A DNA stretch of 64,000 nucleotides from Symsagittifera roscoffensis (lineage: Eukaryota; Xenacoelomorpha; Acoela; Convolutidae), in contig NC_087062.1 in NCBI RefSeq assembly GCF_963678635.1, positions 38,404,518 through 38,468,517 of the forward strand, written 5' to 3'. The first letter of the stretch is position 1. Each line of letters opens with the position of its first letter. A program made the position numbers and the translations under genes. Positions 11,558 to 22,689 of the stretch are shown here, piece by piece. A model generated the notes under the pieces. It saw only the letters and a list, made by a program, of their open reading frames with translations. It did no database searches and had not been told where the DNA came from.

Positions 11558-11752
11558 TTAATCCGAAGCAGTGTTGATACCATAAACTCTTTGCTGAAAA
11601 TCTTCACTTGAGTTTCTCAACCTGATAACTGTATAATGCTTTTTCAACTCTGAATTTTGTGCGTAACCTCTGCCACATTCAATACATGCTACTCTTTCTT
11701 TTCTATTCAGTGATGACATCTCAATAAGTGAAGGAACAAATGAAAGATTCAA
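11558..11752 (-). pseudogene. Zinc-finger exon copy 1, truncated
   Basis: Encodes VPSLIEMSSLNRKERVACIE followed by CGRGYAQNSELKKH, the first finger (C-x2-C, aromatic, Leu, His). The frame then runs into unrelated sequence and a stop, so the second finger is missing. Conserved lead residues (IEMSSL) are shared with the other copies. Confidence 0.55.
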
Positions 11753-12644
11753 AGAGTCATCAAGGTTTTGGTCCCATGAATTAAACTGAGTTTGTATCTG
11801 AAATTTTTTCTTTTCTCAGTTTCTGCTTCATCTAACATCTCTAAATTTAACCCAATTCGAACAAAACTTTACAGGAAAGTTGGATTTTAGATGGAAAATT
11901 GTATCATTCATTTGATCGTTAACTAATCCGAAGCAATGTTGATACCATAAACTCTTTGCTGAAAATCTTCACTTGAGTTTCTCAACCTGATAACTGTATA
12001 ATGCTTTTTCAACTCTGAATTTCTATATTGAAGAAAACTTTTGGTTTAGAATGATGAATGTTGTTATCTTTCAAAGGCTAGCAAAAACATACATTTTGTC
12101 CTCTTTTCCAGAACAGTTATGATTTTCATTTCTGAAAACTTGAGAAAAACAGTAGAAAACCATAATTCTTAATAAATCAACCTCCATTATCTGCTTAAAA
12201 ACGCTTTACTCTACGAACACTTTTACAAGCACTAAAAAAAAGATAACTTTAAAATGATAGCTTCCGTTTTTTTACAATTTTTTAACCGATACTTCACCAC
12301 TCCTTAGCGTATGTTATGCTTTTTTTACTACAAATTTATTGCAACAAAGTCTCCGCAAGCCTGCAACCATTGAAGATTTTCCCATAGAATAAAGATTTTC
12401 GGATCGATTTCCGTTGAAAGTTTTACGAAAATTTGAACTCGATTCTTCCTGGTTCTATCATCAATAAGAACCTTTGAATAAAAAATAAAAAAATAAATGA
12501 CAGATCCAGAATTGTGATGATAAGTTGTATAATGTTTACTAGAATTTTCCATGTTTATCACCATTGTATAGATTTTTTAGATTCAGTAAAAATTGTTATT
12601 CATATTAATTTCCCCTGTGTTTTTAAAAATATAAGTTTACTTAT

Positions 12645-12926
12645 CTTCTCTTGGAGTGTGTTTAGAGACTGCTGAGCGTCCTTTCAAAATTTAACACTAT
12701 TTTGACAGGAAGAATGCTTCATTTTGATTTGAAAATTCATTTCCTTGCTGCTATATGTAAGAAAGTTGCAATTTGGACACTTCAAAACTCCACGGGTTCT
12801 ACGATGTCTTGACGCTTCTTTACGTGTGTAATCTCTGCCACGGTCAAGCCATGCAACTCTTTCGTTTCTTTTCAGTGACGACATCTCAATAACTGAAGGA
12901 ACAGATGAAAGATTCAAAGAGTCCAC
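12645..12926 (-). pseudogene. Zinc-finger exon copy 2
   Basis: Contains the IEMSSL lead, a first finger in which both Cys of the CxxC are lost (WLDRGRDYTRKEASRHRR) and a second finger with its Cys pair intact (LKCPNCNFLTYSSKEMNFQI, KMKH). The first His of the second finger is replaced by Gln. A TGA follows KF, after which the sequence continues in the same frame into the conserved Gln/Leu tail. Lesions in zinc ligands point to decay. Confidence 0.6.
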
Positions 12927-13838
12927 AAATTTTTAGTCCCAAGAATTAAACTGAGTTTCTATCTGAATTTTCTTGTTTTCTCACTTTCTGCTTCATCTAA
13001 AATTTTCAAATTTTATCCAATTTGACAAAATTTTTCAGAAAAGTTGGATTTTAGGTGGTAAACTGTATCATTTCATTGATCGTTAACTAATCCGAAGTAA
13101 TGTTGATACCATAAAAATTTTTCTAAAGTTCTTCACTTGATTTTATCAAGCTGATAATTGTAAAATGCTATTTCAACTCTGAATTCCTATATTGAAGAAA
13201 ATGTTTGGTTCAAAATGATGTATTTTGTTATCTTTCAAAAACTAGCAAAACATACATTTTTTCATTTTTTCTAGAACAGTTATCATTTCATTTCTGAAAA
13301 CTTAAAAAAAACAGTAGAAAACCATAATTCTTAATAAATTCAACCACAATTATCTGCTTAAAAACGCTTTACTTTATGAACACTTTTACAAGCACTAAAA
13401 AAGGAAACTTTAAAATCATAGCTAGGCAAAACCTCTCAATTAGTCGATGTTTTATAAATATACAGTTTTTTACAGTTTTTTAACTGATACTTCACCACTC
13501 ATTAGCGTATGTTATGCTTCTTTACTACAAATTTATCGCAACAAAATCTCCGCATGCTTGCAACCAACGAAGTTTTTCGCGTAGAATAAAGATTTTCGGA
13601 TCGATTTCGGTTGTAAGTTTTAAGACATTTTGAAAACGGATGTTCATGGTTGTACTATAACTCAGAACCTTTGAATAGAAAAAGAAATGACAGATAAGAA
13701 TTGTGATGAAAAAATTGTATAAGGTATACAAGAATTTTTCATGTTTATCACCATTGTATAGATTTTTCAGATTCAGTAAAACCTTTTTATTCATAGTAAT
13801 TTCCCCTATGATTTTGATAATATAAAATTATTTATCAT

Positions 13839-14110
13839 CTATTGGAGTGTGTTTAGAGACTGCTGAGCGTCCTTCCAAAATTGAACATTATTTTGACAGG
13901 TAGAATGCTTCATCTTGATATGTATATTCAGTTCCTTGCTGCTATATATATGAAAATTGCGGTTTGGACACTTCAAAACTCCACAGGTTCTGCGATGTCT
14001 TGATGCATTTTTACGTGTGTAATCTCTGCCACATTCAATACATGCAACTCGTTTTTATTCAGTGACGACATCTCAGAAAGGGAAGGATCAAATGAAAGGT
14101 TGAAAGAGTT
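13839..14110 (-). pseudogene. Zinc-finger exon copy 3, best preserved
   Basis: On the minus strand one frame reads ACIECGRDYTRKNASRHRR, then TCG, VLKCPNRNFHIYSSKELNIH, IKMKH and a tail WKDAQQSLNTLQ before TAG at 13839-13841. The first finger is complete (C-x2-C, H, distal Cys: a C2HC form as in Lola). In the second finger the second Cys is Arg (CPNR). The segment upstream of the first Cys is out of frame with the lead sequence. This is the unit closest to function. Confidence 0.62.
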
Positions 14111-14509
14111 CCCAAAGTTTTAGTCCCAAGAATTAAACTGAGTTTCTATCTGATTTTTTTTATTTTCTCAGTTTCTGCTTCATCAAAACTCTTTAAATTG
14201 ATTCAACTTGCTCAAAACTTTCACAGGAAAATAGGATTTTAGATGGAAATCTGTATCAATTTATTAATCGTTAATTAGTCCGAAGCAATGTTGATACCTT
14301 AAAATCTTTGCTACAAATCTTCACTTGATTTTCTCAACCTGAAAAGAAACAAAAATGACAGATCAAAAATTGTGATGAAAAAACTGTATAATGATCACTA
14401 GAATTTTTAAATTTTATCACAATTGTTTATATTTTTCAGATTCAGTAAAAATTATTATTAATAGTAATTTCTCTTAGGTTTTTAATAATTAAAAATATAA
14501 TTCTACCTT

Positions 14510-14770
14510 CTCTTGGAGTGTGTTTGGAGACTGCTGAGCGTCCTTTCCAAATTTAACATTATTTTGACACGAAGAATGCTTCATCACGAAGGTTGCTGCT
14601 ATATGTATGAAAGATGCATTTCGGTCACTTCAAAACTCCACAGGTTCTCGATGTCTTGACGCATCTTTACGTGTATAATTTCTGCCACATTCAATACATG
14701 CAAATCTTCCATTTCTATTCAGTGACGACATCTCAATAAGAGAAGGAACAAATGAAACATTCAAAAAGTT
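14510..14770 (-). pseudogene. Zinc-finger exon copy 4, frameshifted
   Basis: Lead and first finger are readable (IEMSSLNRNGRFACIECGRN, YTRKDASRHR). A single-base loss after the His breaks the frame, and about 20 bases within the second finger are missing. The conserved tail (aaggacgctcagcagtctc on the minus strand) is present. Confidence 0.55.
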
Positions 14771-16817
14771 ACAAAAAATTCAGTCGGAGCTTTGCCTTTG
14801 CATTTGCTTTGAAATATCCCAAAGTTTGAAGAAAAAAAAATAAAGAGAATTATCTTGACCGATTAATTTCAACCAAAAGGCAAATCAAGTTGAAATGAGT
14901 CGTATTTGGTGTAGTTCAAGTAATAACCAACCAACCTGAATGGAGCTCTTCTAACTAAAAGTTTGTCAAAAGTTTTGATATCAACCAATCAGTATCGAGC
15001 TTTACTATCACAAACCTTTCAACACTTTTGATTTGAACCAACCAGAATTAGCTCTAGTTGAATTTTGACCATTTTAAAAAAAATCAAGTAGAATCGAGTT
15101 TCACTTATAATCGAATTTTAAACCATTTTGATATCAAGTAAACAGAATTCGTCTTTTGAAAAATTTGATCTTCTTTAATTTTAATTAGTAGAATGAAGTT
15201 TTCCCAGATATAATTTTTCGATACGGTTTTTCAGATTAAATGACAGCGTATGTGAAACCAATTTTAAAATCAATCAATCAAATTGATTCCCTCAAAATTT
15301 ATGTTTTTCCTTGTCGTGGATTTTATAGGATTTTCCATTGTTTTGTTTTTCAATGATTAAAGAATCATTTTGAAGACATTGTTTGTATTTAAAATCATTA
15401 TTCATGATTCCGCCAATACTCTTTTTTATCAAGTATCCAAGTATTCTCTCCAGTTTCGAAACTCGCCAACTAACATGCTTTTGTAGGTACAATTTCCTAG
15501 CTAGAATACATTTTCTAAAAGGTCATATTAATTGAAAAGAAAATTGAAAGAAAATTGAATGAAATTGAATGATTTGAAAGAAAATTGATGAAAACAGCAG
15601 TTGAACAACTTTTTGATTAATTTCGTCAAAAAATACTGAAAAATCAACTGAGATTTATTCTATGCACTAAGTCAAATTCAATTATATTGTATGTTTTGTC
15701 AGAATTTTTCAAAAGTTTTTAGCTTTAAATGTACACTTCAGTGAGAAAAAGAGCATTGAACAAATATTGATTGCCAAACAGGACAAAACATTATCACAAA
15801 GCATTACTGAGGTTTAAAATTATTAGCGAATATAAAATCTCTCAAAATTTGGGACAGTTCTTTTTATTCATTCAAAGTATAATTGACATTTGCAACTTAC
15901 TTCAAGTCTTTATTATCCTTTGCATTGAAGAGTCGAATCTGAATGTAGGGAGGCTTGTTCACATTGTACTTTTTGATTTTGACCCACACCCTCCTCATGT
16001 TGTATGCTGCTTTTTCAAATTACAGTTGTCGAGCTCCTGATCCATAGTTGAATCTTTGCCAGATTCGGCTTCATATATAGGCGCGAGACCAAGGTTTTAA
16101 GCATCGTGAATTACAGTTATCCGGGATTGGTTCGCCGAGATTGCTTCTCCTTCTTTTTTACTAGGATAGACTTGTTGGGACTTTTCGAATTGTCCCAATT
16201 TTTTTATTTTTAATAGTTGAAAGCACGGTTCGAAGTAAAAATTTCCCTTGTAGGATTTTTGGAACCAAACAAAATTACCACTACTTTACATTCTTTTCAA
16301 TATTTTTGACTTCGAGTACTATTTCCTATTTTAATACTTTGCTTTTCTGATGTTTCATCTTTTACTTGCAAAAAATAGATTTACTAATGATCAACAATAA
16401 AACGAAGAAATTCTTTTACTTTAATTATTAAGAGTGCAAAAAAAATGTGGCATTTGTTTTCACATGCGAAATCATTCTAGGAAACTTTTCTTAATTTGCG
16501 AAGTTTTCTTTGATTTTTTCACCAACTGTTTAAAAAAATTTTGAATATAATTGCAAAAAATGTATGGATGTTTTTCTCATGTATGTAAAATGTGTACCGG
16601 TTTTTTATCATGTGTGCAAAAAATTATCTACAAAATTTCACAAGAAATAGTTTGAATTTTTCCTAACTTTTGCAAAAAATTTGTTTTTCAAATTGCAAAA
16701 CTAATATAATCAAATCCAAGTTTTCTATGAAAATTTCTTATTTTACTACTTGTGTGATCCTAGCTCATAAAAAACACTATTTGAAAAAACCAAAGTACAA
16801 AGCACAAGACAACAATC
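14771..16817. other. Intergenic, no gene seen
   Basis: About 2 kb of A+T-rich sequence. A partial extra copy of the flank of the 17-20 kb duplication lies near 16300-16460 (cttttctgatgtttcatc, atttactaatgatcaa). ORFs at 15292-15492 and 15771-16040 have no supporting features. Confidence 0.5.
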
Positions 16818-16824
16818 AAAATAT

Positions 16825-17170
16825 TCACAAATCAAAGAGATGTCGAGCAGCTGAGTTCTCGAAGCTTTGCAAGTTCTCAATGGATTTCAAAACTGGTCTT
16901 GAGTCTTCAGTTGGTTGTTCGCTTATTGGAGTCCTTGATTCAGAGAACCCTCTCATCCTCGTCGATTGTAAATGGGTTCTCTACAGATTCTTCTTCTTCC
17001 CACGGGAGAAGGAAATCGTTAACAGGTTGAGCCACATATCTGGAGTCAGGAACTTCAAGATAATCCATAACGTGTTCTGCAACCTGCGACATCATCCCCA
17101 TCGTTCCAAGTTGATTAAAGGTAATGGAAACCTGCATCTGGTGATGTTCACTGACGTCTCGTCTCATACA
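16825..17170 (-). pseudogene. Unidentified terminal exon, copy 1
   Basis: Minus-strand frame from 17167 gives MRRDVSEHHQMQVSITFNQL, then GTMGMMSQVAEHV, DYLEVPDSRYVAQPVNDFL and an acidic stretch. At about 16945 the coding signal moves to another frame (FSESRTPISEQPTEDSRP, ...SFENSAARHLFDL) and stops at 16825-16827. The shift suggests a one-base indel near 16945. Nearly the same exon recurs at 18627-18894. The conservation of the peptide against diverged flanks argues for a real gene, but I do not recognise the family. Met-, Gln- and His-rich; no TM or known motif. Confidence 0.5.
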
Positions 17171-17604
17171 GGCAAAAAATAGATTTCCTAATGATCAAAT
17201 TTAAAACAAAGAAGTTCATTTACTTTACTTTTAACAGTGCAATTTTTTTTAAATGCAAAAACACTCAATGAAATTTTTATTTAATTTGCAATTTTTTTTT
17301 TGATGTGTGCACTTCAATTGTAACATCAGGCATTTAGTCATAATCATATGTAAGACAATTACTAAGTAGGATAGCCAGTTTTTGTGCTAATAGGAAAGAA
17401 TATTCCGACCATATTCATAAACATTTGCAAAGAAAAAGTTTTTTTTTATTAATTGTTTTTTATTTGTACGAAAGATTGGGCTTTAAGAATTTTAGATTTT
17501 CATAGTAAAATAAACATATCGGAAAACAGTTTGCTTCGAAAAATTAACTACTTGGGAAAACAGAAAATATTATTTTTTTGCAATGTTTCTTGAGGAAATT
17601 TGGA

Positions 17605-17820
17605 AGCTTTCCACTTTCCTCCAAATTTCAAAATTTACTTTTTTAGTTGCTTTACGTATTTTTTCAGCTGAATGCGTGATGTTAAGAGTTCGAGTTTGAA
17701 GAAAATTTCTGTTCACAATAGTTAGTTTGTTTGTCATGCCATATTTTGTAGCATTATGACAAGGTTAAAATGGTTTTTCAAAATTGCATTTTTTCTTGAG
17801 GGGGGGGGGACAAAAGCCTG
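17605..17820. mobile_element. MITE, same family
   Basis: From gctttccactttcctccaa through gctgaatgcgtgatgtta and agcattatgacaaggttaaa to a G9 run. It shares the core of the 248-508 copy but its termini are diverged. It abuts a second copy in inverted orientation. Confidence 0.55.
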
Positions 17821-18037
17821 GCTCGTTTTTTTCAACCCCCCCCCCCCACATTTGAAGTTCAGTTGTGAAAAACTAATTTTACGTTGTTATAGTGCAATGA
17901 AATTACCATAGTGAACAAATTAAGCATTGAGAACAGATTTGTTCTCCATACCTTACATCCTAACATCAAGCATTCAGCCAAGCTAACACGCATGACAACT
18001 GAAAAGTTTGAGATGGGGGGGGGAGTGGAAAGAGCCA
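17819..18037. mobile_element. MITE, inverted neighbour
   Basis: Begins ggctcgtttttttcaaccccc and ends gggagtggaaagagcc. The interior is the reverse complement of the family core (gttgttatagtgcaatgaaa, taacatcaagcattcagcc). Poly-C and poly-G runs sit just inside the termini. Confidence 0.65.
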
Positions 18038-18422
18038 AATTGTTTTTTACTAGGTTTTTCAGGATTTGAAGAAAAAGTTTGTGGCTTATTTACTACTTAT
18101 TAGCCTGCTCGCTCGCTTCATTGCTCAAAATATGAAAAATATACAAGTAGAAAAAAGTCAAACAGGTTGTTCCTGACAATGGTAAAACGTTTTGGAATTA
18201 TTGTAATGTTCGAATCACAACTGAAAGGGCTTTAAAATGATATATCACTCAACCCAGTCAGATGATTATTTATGGTACTTGATTTTGCGTGAAACAAAAA
18301 ACAGAAAAAAACAAAAGCAAACCCGACTACAAGCTTCCATCTCAGTTTCAATGGTCGAAACCAAAATGGAAAAGAGCCAAAAGGATACATGTGTAGAAAG
18401 CAATCTCCGATACATGCTCAAT

Positions 18423-18627
18423 TGGCTCTTTTCGATCCCCTACCTCCGCTCTTGCCCGCATATCAACTTTTCAATTTTCATCACTGTTTTACGTGTTTAC
18501 ATGGCCGCTGAATGCGTGATGGTACGATGAAAAGTATGAAAAATAACTCGGTTCACAATATTTAGTTTTTTCATCATGCTGATTTTTTTTTTGCATTTAC
18601 CTAACGTTAAAATAGTTTTTCAGACCC
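18423..18627. mobile_element. MITE, truncated, inside unidentified exon
   Basis: Starts ggctcttttcgatccccta. The core (gctgaatgcgtgatggtacg, aacgttaaaatagtttttca) is intact, but no right terminus is found: at about 18627 the sequence passes directly into the duplicated exon. Confidence 0.6.
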
Positions 18628-18894
18628 TTCTTCCCACGGGAAAAGGAAATCCTTCACAGGTTGAGCGACATATCTGGAGTCAGGAACTTCGGGATATTCC
18701 ATCCCAACGTGTTCTGCAACCTGCGACATCATCCCCATCGTTCCAAGCTGATTAAAGGTTATTGGAACCTGCATCTGGTGATGTTCACGGACGTCTCTTC
18801 TCATGATCTCAACCATATGCCACACTTTTAAGTTTATTGCCACATATGCCACACGGAAAGTTTTATTGTAAAACATCGTTAAATCATTGCCCAA
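18627..18894 (-). pseudogene. Unidentified exon, copy 2, truncated by a MITE
   Basis: Encodes IMRRDVREHHQMQVPITFNQ, LGTMGMMSQVAEHVGMEYPE and VPDSRYVAQPVKDFLFPWEE, then runs into MITE sequence at about 18627, so the 3' part seen in copy 1 is absent. In-frame sequence upstream of IMRRDV (VWHMVE) differs from copy 1. Same unidentified family. Confidence 0.5.
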
Positions 18895-19125
18895 AGTTTC
18901 ATTTTTTTTAACTTCGAGTGCTATTCCCTATCTTAAAACATAGCTTTTCTGATGTTTTTGATTAGCATACACGCAAAAAACAGATTTATTAATGGTCAAT
19001 TTTAAAACAAAGAAGTTCATTTACTTTATTTTTAACAGTGCAATTTTTTTAAAATGCGAAAACACTCAATGAAATTTTTACTTAATTTGCAAAATTTTCT
19101 TTGATGTGTGCAAAGAAAAAAATCA

Positions 19126-19215
19126 GATGGCTCTTTCCTATTCCTCCCACCCCACCTTACAATTTCAATGCAAATTTGAACAAATTAACTATTGTGAACA
19201 TATCTGTTTTTTTTT
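19126..19215. mobile_element. MITE fragment
   Basis: Left terminus atggctctttcctattcctcc followed by about 60 bp of family interior (aacaaattaactattgtgaac). The rest is missing. Confidence 0.5.
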
Positions 19216-19529
19216 ATGCACTTCAGTCGTAACATCAGGCATTTAGTCATAATCATACGTAAGACAATTACTAAGTAGGATAGCCAGTTGTTGTGCAATA
19301 GCAAAGAATTGTGCAATAGCAATAGCCGACCATATTTATAAACATTTGCAAAGAAAAAAAGTATTTTTAACATTAATTGTTTTTTTTATTTGTACGAAAC
19401 ATTGGGTTTTAAAAATTTTAGATTTTCATAGTAGAAAAGACATCGGAAAACAGTTTGCTTCGAAAAATTAACTACTTGGGAAAACAAAAAAAAAGTATTT
19501 TTTTTGCAATTTTTCTTAATGAAATTTGG

Positions 19530-19945
19530 AAGCTTTCCACTTTCCTCCAAATTTCAAACTTTCCATTTTTAGTTGCTTTACGTCTTATTTCAGCTGAATG
19601 CGTGATGTTACGATCTAGAGTTTGAAGAAAATTTCTGTTCACAATAGTTAGTTTGTTTATCATGCCATATCTCATACCATTATGACAACGTTAAAATGGT
19701 TTTTCAAAATAGCATTTTTTCATGAGGGAGGGACAAAAGCATGGCTCGTTTTTTCAACCCCGCCCCCCACATTTGAAGTTCAGTGGGAAAAAATAATTTT
19801 AAGTTGTTATAGTGAACAAATTAAGTATTGAGAACACATTTTTTCTCCATACCTTACATCGTAACATCATGCATTCAGCCAAACTAACACGCACGACAAC
19901 TGAAAATTTTGAGATGGGGGGGGAGTGGAAAAAGAGCCAAAATAT
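19530..19945. mobile_element. Two MITE copies in inverted tandem
   Basis: Duplicate of the pair at 17605-18037. The left copy has gctgaatgcgtgatgttacg, and the right copy runs from ggctcgttttttcaacccc to gtggaaaaagagcc. The pair was copied as part of the segmental duplication. Confidence 0.6.
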
Positions 19946-20371
19946 TTTTTACTAGGTTTTTCAGAACTTGAATAAAAAGTTTGAGGCTTTTTTACTACTA
20001 ATTAGCCTGCTTGCTCGCTTTATTGCTCAAAATAAGAAAAAAAATTGGAATACAAAAAAAAAGAGTCAAACCAGTTGTTCCTGACAATGGTAAAACGTTT
20101 CGGAATTATTGTAATGTTCGAATCACGACTGAAAAGGCTTTAAAATAATACATCACTCAACCCAGTCCGATGATTATTTAAGGTATTTAAGTTACACATT
20201 TTTTCTCTTTTTTGATTTTGCGTGGAACAAAAAAGAGAAAAAACAAAAGCAAACCCGAATAAAAGCTTCCATCTCAGCTTCAATGGTCGAAACCAAAGTG
20301 GAAAAGAGACGAAAGGATACATGTTTAGAAAGCAATCTCCTCGAGATTGGATTGCTACCATACATGCTCAA

Positions 20372-20512
20372 TTGGCTCTTTTCCATCCGCTACCCGCGCC
20401 CCCGCCCAATCGGTTCACAATAATTAGTTTGTTCATCATTCTGATTTTTTTTTGCATTTACATAACGTTAAAATTCTTCACATATGAGGGGGAAAAGCCC
20501 TACCGTGCCCAT
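20372..20512. mobile_element. MITE, short derivative
   Basis: Runs from ggctcttttccatccgcta to gagggggaaaagcc with a reduced interior (tcggttcacaataattagtt, cataacgttaaaat). Confidence 0.55.
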
Positions 20513-20788
20513 CAAATAACCAGAGTTGAAGGTTTTGGAGCTTTGCTCTTATCCACTCTCCTCAATTTTAAATTTTGGTTTTGAAAAACTACATTAACGT
20601 TAATATAAGGCAATTAAACATGGGATGATGAACAAAATAACAAATGGTGAAAAGATTTGATCTGCATTGTGTAGATCGTAACATTACCAGGGATTCCGCA
20701 AAATTAATTGCCATAAAATGGAGCACTGAAAATAAATAATTGCAATATTTGTTTTTTTTTGGAAAATTATAAATATTGCAACAATTGA

Positions 20789-21070
20789 TCACAAGTCAAC
20801 ATGATTAGATGCCAGTTGAGATACAGTTTTTGCGTCCCAAAATTTTTTGTTCACAAATAGGAACAATTCCGCTTCCAAGTGCATTGGCGACATGTTGTGC
20901 CGTAGATAGCCGACGTTCAGCTTTGCTCTGCTGAAAAGACGCTCGCAGACGTTTGAAGTTCCTGGTATCCAACTCATTGTCATGTAACCACAAAGTTTCA
21001 GCTTCTTATTTTTAGCCAAAAGAATCTTCTCAGGAAATGAACGTTCTCCACCTGAAGGCTGTTCACAAAC
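20789..21070 (-). pseudogene. hAT transposase C-terminal region (remnant)
   Basis: The minus-strand frame contains WIPGTSNVCERLFSRAKLNV then HNMSPMHLEAELFLFVNKKF. This matches the C-terminal dimerisation region of hAT transposases: TSN.xxERxFSxAK, then a M.P..LE..LFL..N..xW helix. Upstream on this strand the frame is broken by several stops between 21070 and 21176. No catalytic DDE residues are visible. The N-terminal part of what may be the same transposase lies at 22345-22689, on the far side of the fold-back element. Confidence 0.75.
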
Positions 21071-21176
21071 TGGTTTTGTTTCGTAGAATTGGCCTCTATA
21101 CCGTTTTCTTGCGCAAGGCAGCGCTTCTTTTAAGAGTCATCATTTTTACCATTGTAGTCTGAATTTTATCCAGTAA

Positions 21177-22293
21177 CCCGGGTTGACCTCCATAGACCGA
21201 AAATGCTAATCATACAATTTCATACACTTAGTCTATGGAAAAATGCTAGTCATACAAATTTCATGCATTTTTGCTAAATGAGTTTAATCGAATTTTAAAG
21301 GTATTTTATAGTTGTTTTGGTATCGAAATTGGTGTCTCTTCATAAATAAAAGGAAAAAAAATGGTATGAAAGAAAAATGCTAGCCATACAATTTCCATAT
21401 ATGGAAATTGTATGATTAGAATTTTTTTTTTAAATTTTTTTTGTGAAAAAAAAATTTTGAACAATCAATTCAACTGCTGGCAAAGCATTTAAGCGTTTTT
21501 TGGGCTGCTACGACTGAAAACTTTGACTTTTTTATTTTTGTTTTCTGAAAAAAAAACACTAGTTATACAATTTCCATATATGGAAATTGTATGACTAGCA
21601 TTTTTTTGATGGCGACAAAAGTATTTTTGAAATTGCCCCCAAACATTTTTTATGTTTTTTTTCAACCGCAAATTGATTTTCGTATTCAAACAAATATTTT
21701 TTGAAAAAAAAAATTTTGCATGCAAAATTTAATTTTTTTTGTGTATAACGTAGTCCTGGATATACTAATATTGGATTTTTTTTCCTTTTCTCTTCATAAC
21801 TTTTTTTCAAAAACGCTTAAAACTCCTCGTTCTTTTGTATGACATGTTTTTGAATGCCTTGATCAATGTTTGGTAATTTAAAAATTCAAATTTTAGAAAG
21901 AATGATCTTTGAAAATTATTGCCAAAATTTAAAAGTTCATTACTTTCGTTATATTGTTTGTCTGAGACAGAAGTAACACATATCAGGCTGTTTCCAATGC
22001 ATTTTCAATGCGAGAAGGCCAAACCGTTGGTTACTACGTGTGAGTAATCAAGGTTTATGTCATTTGTGTTCGGTTACGAACACGACCACAAAATTTTGAG
22101 AAATTAAAATGTAAAAAATCATTATTTTTGGTTTATGGAAAAATGCTAGTCATACAATTTCCATATATGAAAAAAATACTAATCATAGACCTTTCATGCA
22201 ATTTTCTGTACGTATGGAATTGCATGAAAAGTGTATGACTAGCATTTTTCCATTTATGGAAATTGTATGACTAGTATTTTTGGTCATCCCGGG
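21177..22293. mobile_element. Fold-back element with palindromic subrepeats
   Basis: Ends are CCCGGGTTGACC and GGTCATCCCGGG, a 12-bp inverted repeat with one mismatch. The subrepeat atgctagtcatacaatttcc and its complement occur at least eight times. They include near-perfect palindromes centred on the ccatatatgg sequences near 21403 and 21580. The interior has T-rich ORFs only. It sits between the two recognisable ends of a hAT transposase and probably inserted into it. Confidence 0.7.
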
Positions 22294-22344
22294 AAAGAAT
22301 CATAAGAAAATAGATAGAGATTTACAGCAAGGTTGAGTCGGTGA

Positions 22345-22689
22345 CTAGCGCAACCAATCATCGAAACTTTCAATAGCCTTGCCAGGGCCTTGTTCAAGTT
22401 TCATTGTCAGCAATAATTGCAATGATGTATAAATAATAGCCAGCTGTATAAATTGTATCTCTTTTTGCAACTTCGGCAGAATCCATGGTCTTTTGGTTTT
22501 TCCAGCTGTAAATTCAATTTTCCACTCGTGGTGATCGATTGTGATATGGCTCATGATGTTGGAATAACCTTTATTTAATTCTTGTTTTCTCGAACGGCGA
22601 CATCTGCAAGTCCTTTGTTCTCGCCCTAATGAGTAAAAGTAAAAGTGAACGACGTCTTTGTTCAATTCACACGAGAATAGCAAGTTCAA
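22345..22689 (-). pseudogene. hAT-like transposase N-terminal part with BED-like finger
   Basis: The minus-strand frame has CRCRRSRKQELNKGYSNIMS then HITIDHHEW. This resembles the second half of a BED zinc finger of hAT transposases (Gly-Tyr-x-Asn-x-x-x-His, then His). It continues into a hydrophobic helix and IESFDDWLR before a stop at the fold-back boundary. Family knowledge: hAT proteins carry such a finger just ahead of the DDE domain. Here the central domain is missing or scrambled. Confidence 0.55.

Larger units (their letters stand above)
11558..14770 (-). repeat. Tandem array of zinc-finger 3' exons
   Basis: Four related units. Markers that recur include ttcggatcgattt at 12398 and 13596, and tgtttagagactgctgagcgtcc at about 12660, 13850 and 14522. 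The block atccgaag...gttgatacc recurs at about 11560, 11925, 13090 and 14278. Spacing between full units is about 1.19 kb. Each unit ends in a minus-strand exon encoding one CxxC-x12-H type finger and one C2H2 finger. The pair is typical of BTB-zinc-finger transcription factors such as arthropod Lola, which use arrays of alternative 3' zinc-finger exons. Whether this is a decayed alternative-exon array or duplicated pseudogenes cannot be told from here; no BTB exon of such a gene lies in the window. Confidence 0.65.
16930..20370. repeat. Tandem segmental duplication, offset 1.8-1.9 kb
   Basis: Unique blocks occur twice in the same order: the MRRDV exon (17.0 and 18.7 kb), tttaaaacaaagaagttcat (17200 and 19002), catttagtcataatcata (about 17330 and 19236), tttgcttcgaaaaattaact (17530 and 19453) and cctgacaatggtaaaacg (18172 and 20080). 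The second copy has an extra partial MITE near 19126-19215. Divergence is clearly visible, so this is not recent. Confidence 0.75.

Noticed and set aside
21489-21810. Minus-strand Lys/Phe ORFs in the fold-back element
   Set aside because: Arise from T-rich tracts and contain no motif.
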